Under the pieces are notes generated by a model. That model did not search any database. It had not been told where the DNA came from and saw nothing but the letters and a program-made list of their open reading frames with translations. Positions 32,712 to 42,504 of a DNA stretch of 64,000 bases are shown piece after piece; position 1 is the first letter of the stretch, and every line of letters starts with the position of its first letter. The position numbers and the translations under genes were made by a program. This DNA comes from Bacteroidales bacterium (GTDB taxonomy: Bacteria; Bacteroidota; Bacteroidia; Bacteroidales; UBA932), in contig WOYW01000016.1 of assembly GCA_011620605.1 (NCBI GenBank), forward strand, positions 310,001 to 374,000, in the 5' to 3' direction.

Positions 32712-33227
32712 ATGAAGCAGATCCTTTTTGTCGGAAAACGTTTACTCCTGTTACTGCCGCCCTTGCTGTTGACGCAATGTTGGTGGTACTCATTTTCCGG
32801 GACCTCAATCCATCCCGATGCAGAAACCATAAGCGTATCTTATATTGAAAACAGGGCTGAACGCATCAACCCCGCCTTAAGCAATCTGCTGACAGAGGCG
32901 CTGATGGATAAATACAACAATCTCACACCGTTGTCGGTAATTACAAGTGACGGGGACTATGCCATTTCCGGTGAGATAACGGGCTATGCGATAGCTCCTA
33001 TGGCTGTCACTTCAGATGAGGTAGCCTCCATGACACGACTGACTGTAACGGTCAGGATCGTCTTTGAAAACAAACTGGATCCGAATGAGAATTTTGACAA
33101 AAACTTTTCCGGGTACGAAGATTTTGATTCAACCATATCATTTGATGCGGCTGAAGGAGCTCTTATAGATACCATTATAGAAAAGATTGTGGAAGATATT
33201 TTTAATGCCACAGTGGCCAACTGGTAA
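32712..33227 (+). CDS. LptE-like lipoprotein
   Basis: Lipobox-like LLLTQC, YSFSGTSIHPDAETISV; sits between sigma-54 regulator and secG. Confidence 0.72.
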   Translation: MKQILFVGKRLLLLLPPLLLTQCWWYSFSGTSIHPDAETISVSYIENRAERINPALSNLLTEALMDKYNNLTPLSVITSDGDYAISGEITGYAIAPMAVTSDEVASMTRLTVTVRIVFENKLDPNENFDKNFSGYEDFDSTISFDAAEGALIDTIIEKIVEDIFNATVANW

Positions 33228-33238
33228 AGTGCAGGCAA

Positions 33239-33964
33239 ATGACAGACAAGAAGACCTTTTATGACAAATACCTGAAAGCAACTCCGCAGGAACTGGCTTC
33301 ACACGGTTACATCCTACAGGACCTGGTAAGAAATTATCCCTGGTTTTCCCTGGGTCATCTGCTGTTGTTTAAATCCCTCTGCGGCCTGGGAGGTGAGGCT
33401 TACCTTTCTGAATCCGAAAGAACGGCCACCTATGTTTATTCCAGGAGCCGGCTTTACTTTATTTTGCAGGAAAGTCTTAAAAACCAGGAGAAAATCCCGG
33501 AGGAAAATTTCTTTACCCTTGACGAAACCCTTGAAATTGAAAAAGAAACACCGTCTTCCGACCCTGTACCGGATGTTAACGAAACAACCGGGACACCCGA
33601 GTTTGTCCTGGAAAGATCGCAGGACCACACCTTTTATCCCGGGGCCGACTATTTTGGCAAAACCGATCTGGCCACACTGGAACTGGATGTAACAGCGCCC
33701 GTAGACAGGTTCATCAGCGAAAACCCCCGGTTTACAGAGGTTCTAAAACGGATGGGAGAAAACATTGACACCCACCAGCAGGATACTTCACCGGTACTGG
33801 CCGATGACGAATTCGTAACCGAAACACTTGCAAGGATCTATGCAGAACAAGGTTACCACAAACTGGCTATTGCCTGTTACGGCAAACTTATTTTGCTATA
33901 TCCGGAAAAAAGCACTTACTTTGCGTCCCTTGTTCAAGAAATTACACAAAAAACAAACACTTAA
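33239..33964 (+). CDS. Hypothetical protein, possible TPR-like C-terminus
   Basis: ETLARIYAEQGYHKLAIACYGKLILLYPEKSTYFASLVQEI. Confidence 0.6.
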   Translation: MTDKKTFYDKYLKATPQELASHGYILQDLVRNYPWFSLGHLLLFKSLCGLGGEAYLSESERTATYVYSRSRLYFILQESLKNQEKIPEENFFTLDETLEIEKETPSSDPVPDVNETTGTPEFVLERSQDHTFYPGADYFGKTDLATLELDVTAPVDRFISENPRFTEVLKRMGENIDTHQQDTSPVLADDEFVTETLARIYAEQGYHKLAIACYGKLILLYPEKSTYFASLVQEITQKTNT

Positions 33965-33967
33965 AAT

Positions 33968-34309
33968 ATGTATACAGCAACCGCCATTCTCATAGTTATA
34001 GCCAGTATACTGCTGACTCTTGTCGTATTGGTACAAAACTCCAAAGGAGGAGGGCTGGCAGCAAATTTTGCAACTGGTAACACCACCTTTGGCGTACGTC
34101 AGACCGCCGATTTTCTGGAAAAAGCTACCTGGACACTGGCCATTGCCATTTTGGTACTCTGTCTGTTGGGAACGACATTTATATCTACCGGAAGGAGAAA
34201 GAAAAACTCGGACCTGGAACAGCGTCTGGAAGAAACCCGGCAACCCGCCGGACTTCCCCAATTCCCCACGGGAGGCGAAGATGCACAGCCGCTGATCCCC
34301 ACAGAATAA
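33968..34309 (+). CDS. secG: Preprotein translocase subunit SecG
   Basis: Two TM helices; LVVLVQNSKGGGLAANF. Confidence 0.92.
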   Translation: MYTATAILIVIASILLTLVVLVQNSKGGGLAANFATGNTTFGVRQTADFLEKATWTLAIAILVLCLLGTTFISTGRRKKNSDLEQRLEETRQPAGLPQFPTGGEDAQPLIPTE

Positions 34310-34315
34310 AACATT

Positions 34316-35506
34316 ATGTATTCTTCTTTTCAACAACATCTCCATAAGGAATTGACAGAGATTCGTGAAGCCGGATTATATAAGGATGAGAGGATCATTA
34401 CATCACCCCAGGGATCTTCCATATCCGTCAAAGGAAGCAGCATACTAAACTTTTGTGCGAACAATTACCTGGGATTGTCCAATCATCCGGAACTTGTCAA
34501 AGCTGCCGCAGAGGCACTTAAAAACCGCGGATACGGCATGTCCAGTGTTCGTTTTATATGCGGGACACAGGACTTGCATAAAGAACTGGAAAATACAATT
34601 TCCCGTTTTTTCGGAACCGAAGACACCATTCTATATGCGTCCTGTTTCGACGCCAACGGAGGTTTGTTTGAACCCCTGCTGGGAGAAGAAGACGCCATCA
34701 TTTCGGATGCCCTCAACCATGCGTCCATCATTGACGGCGTACGTTTATGCAAGGCAAAACGGTACCGTTATGCCAATGCCAATATGGAAGACCTGGAAAA
34801 ATGCCTGAAAGAAGCTCAGGAGCAAAGGTTCCGCATGATCATCACCGACGGGGTATTTTCCATGGACGGGAACGTGGCCCCCGTAGATAAGATCTATGAA
34901 CTGGCGCAAAAATACGACGCCATGGTCGTAGTGGATGAGTCACATTCGGCCGGTGTAGTAGGCCATACAGGACGCGGAACTACCGAATTGTATAACCTGA
35001 AAGGAAAAATAGAAGTACTCACAGGCACCCTGGGCAAAGCCTTTGGAGGGGCCATCGGCGGATTTACAACGGGTAAAAGGGAGATCATAGAACTGCTTCG
35101 TCAACGTTCACGGCCATACCTCTTTTCCAACTCCATACCGCCTATGGTAGCTGCCGCCGGCATAGCTGCTTTCAACCTATTGGAAAGGGATAACAGCCTG
35201 CAGGACAAGCTTCATTCCAACACGGCTTATTTTGTTAAGAAAATGCAGGATGCCGGGTTTGATATAAAACCCACCCAAAGCGCCATATGTGCCGTAATGC
35301 TCTACGATGCCCGGCTGGCGCAGGAATTTGCTGCTGCATTGCAGCTGGAAGGTATTTATGTGACCGGATTTTCCTTCCCTGTAGTACCAAAAGGAGAGGC
35401 CCGTATCCGCGTTCAGATCTCTGCGGCACACGAGCCCCGTCAACTGGATGACTGCATTCAGGCCTTTTGCAAGGTCGGAAAAAAGATGCAGGTCATTCGG
35501 AACTGA
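34316..35506 (+). CDS. kbl: Glycine C-acetyltransferase (2-amino-3-ketobutyrate CoA ligase)
   Basis: FCANNYLGLSNHPELVKAAAEALKNRGYGMSSVRFICGTQDLHKELE; VVVDESHSAGVVGHTGRGT; TGTLGKAFGGAIGG. Confidence 0.95.
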   Translation: MYSSFQQHLHKELTEIREAGLYKDERIITSPQGSSISVKGSSILNFCANNYLGLSNHPELVKAAAEALKNRGYGMSSVRFICGTQDLHKELENTISRFFGTEDTILYASCFDANGGLFEPLLGEEDAIISDALNHASIIDGVRLCKAKRYRYANANMEDLEKCLKEAQEQRFRMIITDGVFSMDGNVAPVDKIYELAQKYDAMVVVDESHSAGVVGHTGRGTTELYNLKGKIEVLTGTLGKAFGGAIGGFTTGKREIIELLRQRSRPYLFSNSIPPMVAAAGIAAFNLLERDNSLQDKLHSNTAYFVKKMQDAGFDIKPTQSAICAVMLYDARLAQEFAAALQLEGIYVTGFSFPVVPKGEARIRVQISAAHEPRQLDDCIQAFCKVGKKMQVIRN

Positions 35507-37013
35507 TAATATTCACTTTCCTGGAACGTGATACGCCAAACTCGTGATATACGGGCTTGCGTACAATTACTACCTGGTCTGAAGGTATGTAAAGCCTCAG
35601 CGATCCGCTGGTTCCTTTCCACGGTTCTTCTTTGCTTACCTCCATGGCGTTCAGGGACAGAACGTTGCCTTCCAGGCTGAAGACAGGTTTCATGGCTTCA
35701 GCTTCCAACTCGGCTCGGTACTCGGAACTCCCGAAAGAACGGGATCTTACCAAAAGCGAAGGGGTTTCCGCATCGGATTGCCTGACCAGGGTCAGTGGAG
35801 GAAAAACCACCAGGTTCAGGTCTTCCCGTTTTCCTTCCAGCCATCCCAGATTGTAATGGGAGTTGTTGGCTTCCAGCCAGTAGTGTTCAAATAGAAAATC
35901 GTTGTCAGATTCAAATTCAACGTACAATGTGTCTGAAGTTAATTCCATGGGAACGGTTTCCTGGTAATGGGCATCGTGCCGGAAATCTCCAAAGTTGAAT
36001 GAACAAAGGGCCAAAAATCCGATAACCGAAACCAGCCAGGTGAAAAACAAAGTGGGGCCTATCCATTTTTGTCTTTTAATGTTGAAGGTCAGGACCGATC
36101 CCAGGTGTATGAATCCAATGACCGGGATTAGGATGGCCAGTGTCAGGAATATTTTAAACAGGACGGGATTCACCGAAAGCGAAACCAGGTCGGGCAGGGC
36201 CGTGGGTATAACATTCAGAAAAAATCCCGTAGCCGTAAAGGCCACTATCAGGCTGATCAATACGGCCGTACTGGATACCAGGAAAAACAAACCTACAATT
36301 ACGGCAAAAACCCTGCCCAGAACATACCAGCCCCGTTTGCCTTCGTTGTATCCGCTGCGGGATTCATATGTGTAGCGCGGCACAGGGGCCGGAGCCGAAT
36401 GCTGTACGCCACGGGCCGAGAGAGGCGAACCACGCATGGCGTATTTTTCTTCCACAGAACGAGCAGGAGGGATCACAATCCAGAGGATTACATAAATAAC
36501 AACAAACACCCAGGGGAAATTAAACACTAACGGTCCCCAGTGATGGATATTTGAAAATATATGTATGCCGGAAGGAATAAAGAATAAAACGGCAAAAATG
36601 ATCCGGATCAGAACCACTTCAATGTGAAAATAAGCGGCCAGTCCGGAGCAAACACCACCTATTACCTTGTGATCTACATCCCGGTACAAACGTTTGGCGG
36701 GTTTTGGCGGAGGACTGCCTGCAAAGGTGTCGGCAGAAGGGTCACCCCTTTCCTCCTCAATGACTTCCGGTGGCCCCATGACCTCCAGGACCGCATCCAC
36801 ATCGGCTTTGGAAACAACGCGGGCTCCCATTTCGGTGCGTTCGCCCAACAACTCGGCAATGCGCTCCTCAATGCCGTCTACGATTTCCGAACCGCCTTCT
36901 TTTCCGGTATAGTACCGGCGCAGGTGATCCAGGTATACTTTCAGGATGTTGTATGCATCTTCTACCAACGTAAAGGGCATTTTGTTAATGCTTACTTTGA
37001 TAACCTTTTTCAT
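35493..37013 (-). CDS. PspC domain-containing membrane protein (long form)
   Basis: PspC motif KRLYRDVDHKVIGGVCSGLAAYFHIEVVLIRIIFAVLFF with shared N-terminal domain and extra C-terminal domain. Confidence 0.88.
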   Translation of the reverse strand: MKKVIKVSINKMPFTLVEDAYNILKVYLDHLRRYYTGKEGGSEIVDGIEERIAELLGERTEMGARVVSKADVDAVLEVMGPPEVIEEERGDPSADTFAGSPPPKPAKRLYRDVDHKVIGGVCSGLAAYFHIEVVLIRIIFAVLFFIPSGIHIFSNIHHWGPLVFNFPWVFVVIYVILWIVIPPARSVEEKYAMRGSPLSARGVQHSAPAPVPRYTYESRSGYNEGKRGWYVLGRVFAVIVGLFFLVSSTAVLISLIVAFTATGFFLNVIPTALPDLVSLSVNPVLFKIFLTLAILIPVIGFIHLGSVLTFNIKRQKWIGPTLFFTWLVSVIGFLALCSFNFGDFRHDAHYQETVPMELTSDTLYVEFESDNDFLFEHYWLEANNSHYNLGWLEGKREDLNLVVFPPLTLVRQSDAETPSLLVRSRSFGSSEYRAELEAEAMKPVFSLEGNVLSLNAMEVSKEEPWKGTSGSLRLYIPSDQVVIVRKPVYHEFGVSRSRKVNIISSE

Positions 37014-37342
37014 TTTCTCAGAATGTCAAGAGTTTCCACAATTTCTTTCCAGGCCTTGTCCATTTCCTGCAACACCTCACGACCTTTATCGGTAAGGGAG
37101 TAATACTTGCGGGGAGGACCCTGTGTGGATTCTTCCCAGCGGTATGTTAACAGTCCCTGGTTTTTCTGGCGGGTAAGCAGGGGATACAAAGTGCCTTCCA
37201 CAACAATGATGCGTGCCTCTTTCAGTTTGTTGATCAATTCAGAGGCGTACGCATCGTTTTTATCCAGTACACTCAGGATGCAATATTCCAGCACTCCCTT
37301 ACGCATCTGCGATTTGATGTTTTCAATATTATTCTCGTTCAT
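37010..37342 (-). CDS. PadR family transcriptional regulator
   Basis: KGVLEYCILSVLDKNDAYASELINKLKEARIIVVEGTLYPLLTRQKNQGLLTYRWEES. Confidence 0.93.
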   Translation of the reverse strand: MNENNIENIKSQMRKGVLEYCILSVLDKNDAYASELINKLKEARIIVVEGTLYPLLTRQKNQGLLTYRWEESTQGPPRKYYSLTDKGREVLQEMDKAWKEIVETLDILRK

Positions 37343-37373
37343 AACAGCAATCTTTAAATTCATATTAAAAGGA

Positions 37374-37979
37374 CTAACGGCGGCCGCTGTAACGGCGCAG
37401 GTTTTCTGCCGTAACGGGAAGTCCTCTCATTTCCAGCTTTTCAGATGCCGTACGGGCCATGGGAACGGCTATCCATAATATAATGTATACCCAGAAGCCC
37501 ACACTTCCCAGGAACAGAGTAGCTACGGCCAGGACTCGGGTTAAAACCGGGTCACAATTGAAATAAGCTGCCAAACCACTGCAGACACCGCCTACCATAG
37601 TGTCTTCCGGATCACGGTAGAGACGTTTGCGCGGTTTTTCACCAGTCCCGTTGTAACGGTCATATCCGGTATAATCGTAGCGACGGCGTGATTTGCGCGT
37701 ATCTTCTCCGGCTTCCTCCCGGGGACCGGATTCATTGGGATAGCCTAGCTGTGAGATCACACGTTCGACGACGGCCAATGTAACCACTTCGCTTTTTCCT
37801 TTGGTGTATTCGTAAAAAAGTTCGGCGATCCGCTGTTCCACATCCTCCATGACCTCGGGCGCTTCGTGGCTTTCCATTTCACTGCGGAAACGCTCCAGAT
37901 ACAGGTCAAGTCTCTGATATGCATCTTCTTCAATAACAAAGCTGCTTCCGCCAATGCCAACATTCATTACTTTTTTCAT
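37374..37979 (-). CDS. PspC domain-containing protein (short form)
   Basis: KRLYRDPEDTMVGGVCSGLAAYFNCDPVLTRVL; same N-terminal domain as the long form. Confidence 0.88.
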   Translation of the reverse strand: MKKVMNVGIGGSSFVIEEDAYQRLDLYLERFRSEMESHEAPEVMEDVEQRIAELFYEYTKGKSEVVTLAVVERVISQLGYPNESGPREEAGEDTRKSRRRYDYTGYDRYNGTGEKPRKRLYRDPEDTMVGGVCSGLAAYFNCDPVLTRVLAVATLFLGSVGFWVYIILWIAVPMARTASEKLEMRGLPVTAENLRRYSGRR

Positions 37980-38044
37980 AGTTTTTTCTTCAGTATGTGT
38001 GTTTCATTAGAATTTTACGCCACAAAGATATATAAAAATTTTGA

Positions 38045-38063
38045 TACCTTGTATCGCAAGGTA
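38045..38063. promoter_or_regulatory. Inverted repeat TACCTTG-TATCG-CAAGGTA, candidate PadR operator for PspC-PadR-PspC operon
   Basis: Perfect 7-bp arms, 5-nt spacer; upstream of minus-strand -7 box CAAAGATA at 38023-38030, over the -33 region. Confidence 0.6.
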
Positions 38064-38118
38064 CTAAATAATCAAAAAATATTTAAAAAATAGAGATTCA
38101 ATTATCTTTGTACCTATA

Positions 38119-38294
38119 ATGGAAAGTATAAAAGAGATCTTTAAGATCGGGAACGGGCCGTTATCGTCACAGCGCCCACGTGTGGCATTGGTTTTGACGC
38201 AGTTATAGAAGCCATGAAACGTACAGGCCACGATCTGCCTTCATTGTACAAAGAAACTTCAGAAGGCGGACTGGCCGTTGTTTTGGAACAATGA
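38119..38294 (+). pseudogene. Collapsed L-serine dehydratase (iron-sulfur type) remnant
   Basis: [14 protein letters not shown] in one frame, then [10 protein letters not shown] and [33 protein letters not shown] in another frame, all in 176 bp. Confidence 0.8.
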
Positions 38295-38348
38295 ACAAAT
38301 TTCCTAATTTTACAATCAACAATATTGAACAAACCTAACAGAAAAATT

Positions 38349-38669
38349 ATGAGTCAAATAGTAACAGACGACAATTTCAACACGGTTGTATTAAAATCAA
38401 CCGTTCCGGTATTGGTGGATTTTTGGGCTGCCTGGTGCGGTCCGTGCCGCCAGATATCACCCATCGTGGATGAACTCTCACAGGAAATGGGGGATAAGAT
38501 ACTGGTCTGTAAATGTGATGTGGACGAAGCCACTGAAATACCCGCACGGTATATGATCCGCAGTATTCCCACTTTATTGTTTTTTAAAGACGGGGAGTTG
38601 GTACACAAAATTGTCGGTGCTACAAATAAACAAACAATAGAAGAAAAACTGAAATCATTGCTAAATTGA
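38349..38669 (+). CDS. trxA: Thioredoxin
   Basis: VLVDFWAAWCGPCRQISP, RSIPTLLFFKDGELV. Confidence 0.97.
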   Translation: MSQIVTDDNFNTVVLKSTVPVLVDFWAAWCGPCRQISPIVDELSQEMGDKILVCKCDVDEATEIPARYMIRSIPTLLFFKDGELVHKIVGATNKQTIEEKLKSLLN

Positions 38670-38674
38670 TTATT

Positions 38675-39289
38675 ATGAAAAAACATCTGATCGTTTTAAC
38701 ACTTATGCTGTGCGTTGGTACGGCAGCATTGGCCCAAGGAAGTTTTGTAGTGAAGGCCGGGTTGAATTTTAACACCCTTCAGGACATTCATATTGATAAC
38801 GTTGAACAATCCTGGAATTCACAGACCGGTTTTCATGCCGGTATAGGTGCCCAGTACAGAATACCCCTGATGGGACTCTCTTTCCAGCCGGAACTGCTTT
38901 ACAGCCGCATGCGCACCGATATCCTGGGTGAAGTCAGCGACCATTCTTATGGATTCCGCCTGGATTACCTGGAAGTTCCCTTGAACATCCAGTGGGGGAT
39001 CAACATCCTGTTCCTGAGGCCTTATATTTTTGCTGCACCTTACGTAAGGTATGCATTGGCCAAAGGCGATTTGCTTGAAAACGTAGCCTGGGAAGACCTG
39101 AACAGGTTTAACTACGGGCTGAGCCTGGGAGCCGGTATTGAGATATGGAAATTTCAGGTTTCTGGCAAATACAGCTGGAGCTTTGGACAACTGGCACCGG
39201 GCGGATCACTCCACATAAATTCGGATGACTGGCAGCTGGACGACGCCAATTTCAAAGGGTTTGAACTATCCGTAGCCTTTCTCTTCTGA
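38675..39289 (+). CDS. Outer membrane beta-barrel protein (porin family)
   Basis: Signal peptide; GLNFNTL...GFHAGIGAQYRIPL...LEVPLNIQW, terminal Phe. Confidence 0.82.
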   Translation: MKKHLIVLTLMLCVGTAALAQGSFVVKAGLNFNTLQDIHIDNVEQSWNSQTGFHAGIGAQYRIPLMGLSFQPELLYSRMRTDILGEVSDHSYGFRLDYLEVPLNIQWGINILFLRPYIFAAPYVRYALAKGDLLENVAWEDLNRFNYGLSLGAGIEIWKFQVSGKYSWSFGQLAPGGSLHINSDDWQLDDANFKGFELSVAFLF

Positions 39290-39295
39290 CAGACA

Positions 39296-40267
39296 ATGTA
39301 TGAAACAGAACGGATCCGGCAGTTTTTGGGAGACCATTGGAAGGCTTTCCGGGACATCCTAAAGACTGCCCTGGATTCTCCGTATGCATACCTTTCTTCC
39401 CTGGATGCATACATTTTTAACAAACCAGGCAAGCAATTGCGCCCTGCCCTGGTTCTATGTACCGCCGGACTTTGTGGTACCCCCGGGGCGCTGAGCCATG
39501 CCGTGGCGGCTGTTGCCGAGATGATCCACACGGCCACACTCCTTCACGACGATGTTGCAGATAACGCCTCTACCCGCAGGGGGATGAGGAGTGTTCAAAA
39601 ACAATTTGGTCCGGCCACTTCCATCCTTTTGGGAGATTACTGGTTTGCGCGTGCTTTCCGGGTCCTTGTGGATTACGACGGATTGAACCTTCTTCCCCTG
39701 TATGCAGAGGCCATTCAGGCTCTCAGTGAAGGAGAGATCCTGCAGCTGGAAAAAGGCCGGACGCTGGATATCTCTTTAAACGAATATTATTCGGTGTGTG
39801 AAAAAAAGACGGTATCCCTATTCCGGACGTCCATGGTTTCGGGGGCCCTGTCTGTTCCCGAAAAGGAAATATCGACTGCGTACATGCCTGTCATTGAAAA
39901 AGCGGCCTACCATATGGGAATGGCATTCCAGATCAACGACGATATAATGGATTACTGCCCCGTAGCTGAAGCCGGCAAACCCTGTTACCAGGATATTGCC
40001 GAATCAAAGATCACTTTGCCCCTGTTAGGTGCGCTGGCCAATGCAGGAGAAGATATCTTCCGTTCCCGCATTGCCGGCTGGATCCGCCGGGTGGAAGAGG
40101 AAGACCGGGAAGCCCTTTCCGAAATCATCCGGTTTGTGAAAGATTATGAAGGCATTGAATATGCCCGAAAAGTGTGGCTTCATCACAACATGAAAGCGCA
40201 GGAGCAACTCAATGCCCTGCCGCCTTCGCAGTGGAGGGATTGCCTGTTGAAAATCTTAGGTACGTAA
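39296..40267 (+). CDS. Polyprenyl synthetase
   Basis: KQLRPALVL, LLHDDVADNASTRRG, MAFQINDDIMDY. Confidence 0.94.
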   Translation: MYETERIRQFLGDHWKAFRDILKTALDSPYAYLSSLDAYIFNKPGKQLRPALVLCTAGLCGTPGALSHAVAAVAEMIHTATLLHDDVADNASTRRGMRSVQKQFGPATSILLGDYWFARAFRVLVDYDGLNLLPLYAEAIQALSEGEILQLEKGRTLDISLNEYYSVCEKKTVSLFRTSMVSGALSVPEKEISTAYMPVIEKAAYHMGMAFQINDDIMDYCPVAEAGKPCYQDIAESKITLPLLGALANAGEDIFRSRIAGWIRRVEEEDREALSEIIRFVKDYEGIEYARKVWLHHNMKAQEQLNALPPSQWRDCLLKILGT

Positions 40268-40913
40268 TGGGCTTTCCCTGTTCCAGGAATTGTTTTTCAT
40301 AAAAAGTCCTGACTGTAAGCACCGGATCTTCTGCCGGCCTTTTTTTGTTACCGTATATATCGGGATCGGCTTCCAGTAAGGTCATATCTGACCGGTTTTC
40401 AACAACTTCCCGGGTATAGTCGTGAAGTTCCCGGCTGTCGGTTTTCAAATGTATTATCCCACCGGGATCTAGAAATGAAAGGTAACGATTCAAAAAACGG
40501 GGCGAGGTCAGCCGTTTGTTTTCTTTACGCGGCTGTGGATCGGGGAACGTGATCCAGATCTGTGATACTTCAGCGGCAGTAAAAAAACTTTCAATAAGCT
40601 CAATCCGGGTTCGGATGAATGCTACGTTTTCCAGCTTTTCTTCCAGGGCCGTTTTTGCGCCACGCCATAACCGGGCCCCTTTTACATCTATACCAATATA
40701 ATTAACGGATTTGTTCAGGCGTGCCAGCACCAGGGTGTATTCCCCCTTACCGCACCCCAATTCCAGGACCAGCGGATTATCATTTCCAAAGATTTTTTGC
40801 TTCCAGGACCCTTTCAGGTAATAATCCTTATTGAAAACCTCCTGGAAGGAGGCCTGGAAAAGATTGGGAAACGTTTCGTTTTCCCGGAATCTGCGTATTT
40901 TATCTTTGCCCAT
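40209..40913 (-). CDS. trmB: tRNA (guanine46-N7)-methyltransferase
   Basis: LELGCGKGEYTLVLA, IWITFPDPQPRKENKRLTSPRFL. Confidence 0.95.
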   Translation of the reverse strand: MGKDKIRRFRENETFPNLFQASFQEVFNKDYYLKGSWKQKIFGNDNPLVLELGCGKGEYTLVLARLNKSVNYIGIDVKGARLWRGAKTALEEKLENVAFIRTRIELIESFFTAAEVSQIWITFPDPQPRKENKRLTSPRFLNRYLSFLDPGGIIHLKTDSRELHDYTREVVENRSDMTLLEADPDIYGNKKRPAEDPVLTVRTFYEKQFLEQGKPITYLRFSTGNPSTAKAAGH

Positions 40914-41364
40914 AACCGGTTTCTTTCATCAGCACTCCTATCAATACTATTCCCTGCAGTGTTTTTTCCGGCATATTGTGCGCTATGCGCCAGGGATAAA
41001 AAGAGGCATCAGTACGGAAGCCCAAAGAATCCAATGGGAACCGGTAGTCCAGGAAACAACCTGCAGGCAATGCATTTTCCGGAATCAGGGGAAACCACAA
41101 CGTATCTTTAGCCCCCGGATGTGTTACAACTACTGACAGGTATGAATAAGGGTAATCTTGTGTAACGCGTATATCCATGTATGCATGGTAGAGGGCTGAT
41201 GTATCGGGAACCGGAAGTACCAGTTCCAGGTTGTTGTATTTATTCCACACGGCGTCGGCAAGATGAATTTGTTGCTGACTGGCCACAGGTGAAGAACAGG
41301 ATACCGGCCCCAAAAGAAAAATCCACAAAACAAGGGGCCCGATCTTACGATTGTTTAGGACCAT
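40900..41364 (-). CDS. GldH-like lipoprotein
   Basis: Lipobox GPVSC, NNLELVLPVPDTSALYHAYMDIRVTQDYPYSYLSVVV; upstream of trmB. Confidence 0.75.
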   Translation of the reverse strand: MVLNNRKIGPLVLWIFLLGPVSCSSPVASQQQIHLADAVWNKYNNLELVLPVPDTSALYHAYMDIRVTQDYPYSYLSVVVTHPGAKDTLWFPLIPENALPAGCFLDYRFPLDSLGFRTDASFYPWRIAHNMPEKTLQGIVLIGVLMKETGYGQR

Positions 41365-42493
41365 TTTTACGGTGGTTGTTTTTCCTTCGTTTGTTTTTCT
41401 GTTTTTTGTCAAAGCGGGTTATGCTTTCTTCCCCGGCAGCCGATTTGAATCCGTTCAGATCTTCGTTGCTACGGGGTTTTGCGTAGAGAGAAGCCACTTT
41501 GACCCCCTGCCGGTTGGCGGCAAGCATTTCCCGGACTTTTTTGGCGGCGACCGGTTGCATTTCACTCATGCTGTGAGGATCCCGGCTGAACCACATAGTT
41601 CCTTTCAAGACATCTGTCTTGACCAGGTAAACCGGCCCGTCTTCGGTCTCAATGGGGTTGCTGACTTCGGGTATATCTTTCAGCGCGTCCATATAGACAG
41701 GCGTTTCGTAATCTATACAGCATTTGAGCTTGGAACACTGTCCGGCCAGTTTCTGGGGATTCATGGACAAATCCTGGATCCGGGCAGATTGGGTGGTAAC
41801 GGAATTAAAATCCACCATCCAACGGCTGCAGCACAATTCCTGGCCGCATACACCCAGTCCGCCAATCAACCCGGCCTCTTGTCTGGCCCCAAATTGTCTC
41901 ATTTCTATGCGAATACAAAATTCAGAGGCAAATAATTTGATCAGCCGGCGGAAATCCACCCGCTCATCTGCTATGTAATAAAATATAGCTTTGGTCCCGT
42001 CTCCCTGGAATTCCACGTCCCCGATCTTCATCTGCAAACCTTCGGCCGCGGCTATCCGGCGAGCCCGGATCATTACATGGTGTTCCCGGGCAATGGCTTC
42101 CTGCCATTTTTCCAGGTCCAGCAATTTGGCTTTCCGGTAAATTTTTCTGAATTCGTACGTTTGGGGATTCAACTTGTGGCGGTTCATCTGTTTCAATACA
42201 AGTGGGCCCGCCAGGCTTACCAGTCCAATGTCGTGACCGGTGGCTGCCTCTACCGCTACAATGTCCCCGACTTTTAAATTAACATCGGAAGCATTCCGGT
42301 AAAATCCCTTATGCGTGTTTTTAAAACGGACTTCAAAAATATCGTTGTATTGCTGAAGGTCCAGCCCTTCCATCCAGTTGTATGTTGCCAGTTTGCAGGT
42401 GCTGTAATTCATGGTGCATGTGAGGTCTCCCCTAGGCGTTCTTTCCACCAGGCATCCGCGTGAACAATCGTGTTTTATATTGTTTTCTTCCAT
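41345..42493 (-). CDS. PSP1 domain protein, RicT/YaaT-like
   Basis: RIEMRQFGARQEAGLIGGLGVCGQELCCSRWM, KLAGQCSKLKCCIDYE. Confidence 0.93.
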   Translation of the reverse strand: MEENNIKHDCSRGCLVERTPRGDLTCTMNYSTCKLATYNWMEGLDLQQYNDIFEVRFKNTHKGFYRNASDVNLKVGDIVAVEAATGHDIGLVSLAGPLVLKQMNRHKLNPQTYEFRKIYRKAKLLDLEKWQEAIAREHHVMIRARRIAAAEGLQMKIGDVEFQGDGTKAIFYYIADERVDFRRLIKLFASEFCIRIEMRQFGARQEAGLIGGLGVCGQELCCSRWMVDFNSVTTQSARIQDLSMNPQKLAGQCSKLKCCIDYETPVYMDALKDIPEVSNPIETEDGPVYLVKTDVLKGTMWFSRDPHSMSEMQPVAAKKVREMLAANRQGVKVASLYAKPRSNEDLNGFKSAAGEESITRFDKKQKNKRRKNNHRKNGPKQS

Positions 42494-42504
42494 TAGTTCA
42501 AAGA

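Noticed and set aside
32712-33227. LptE-like gene as part of a novel system with the sigma-54 regulator
   Set aside because: The regulator-LptE-hypothetical-SecG order looks like ordinary Bacteroidota synteny
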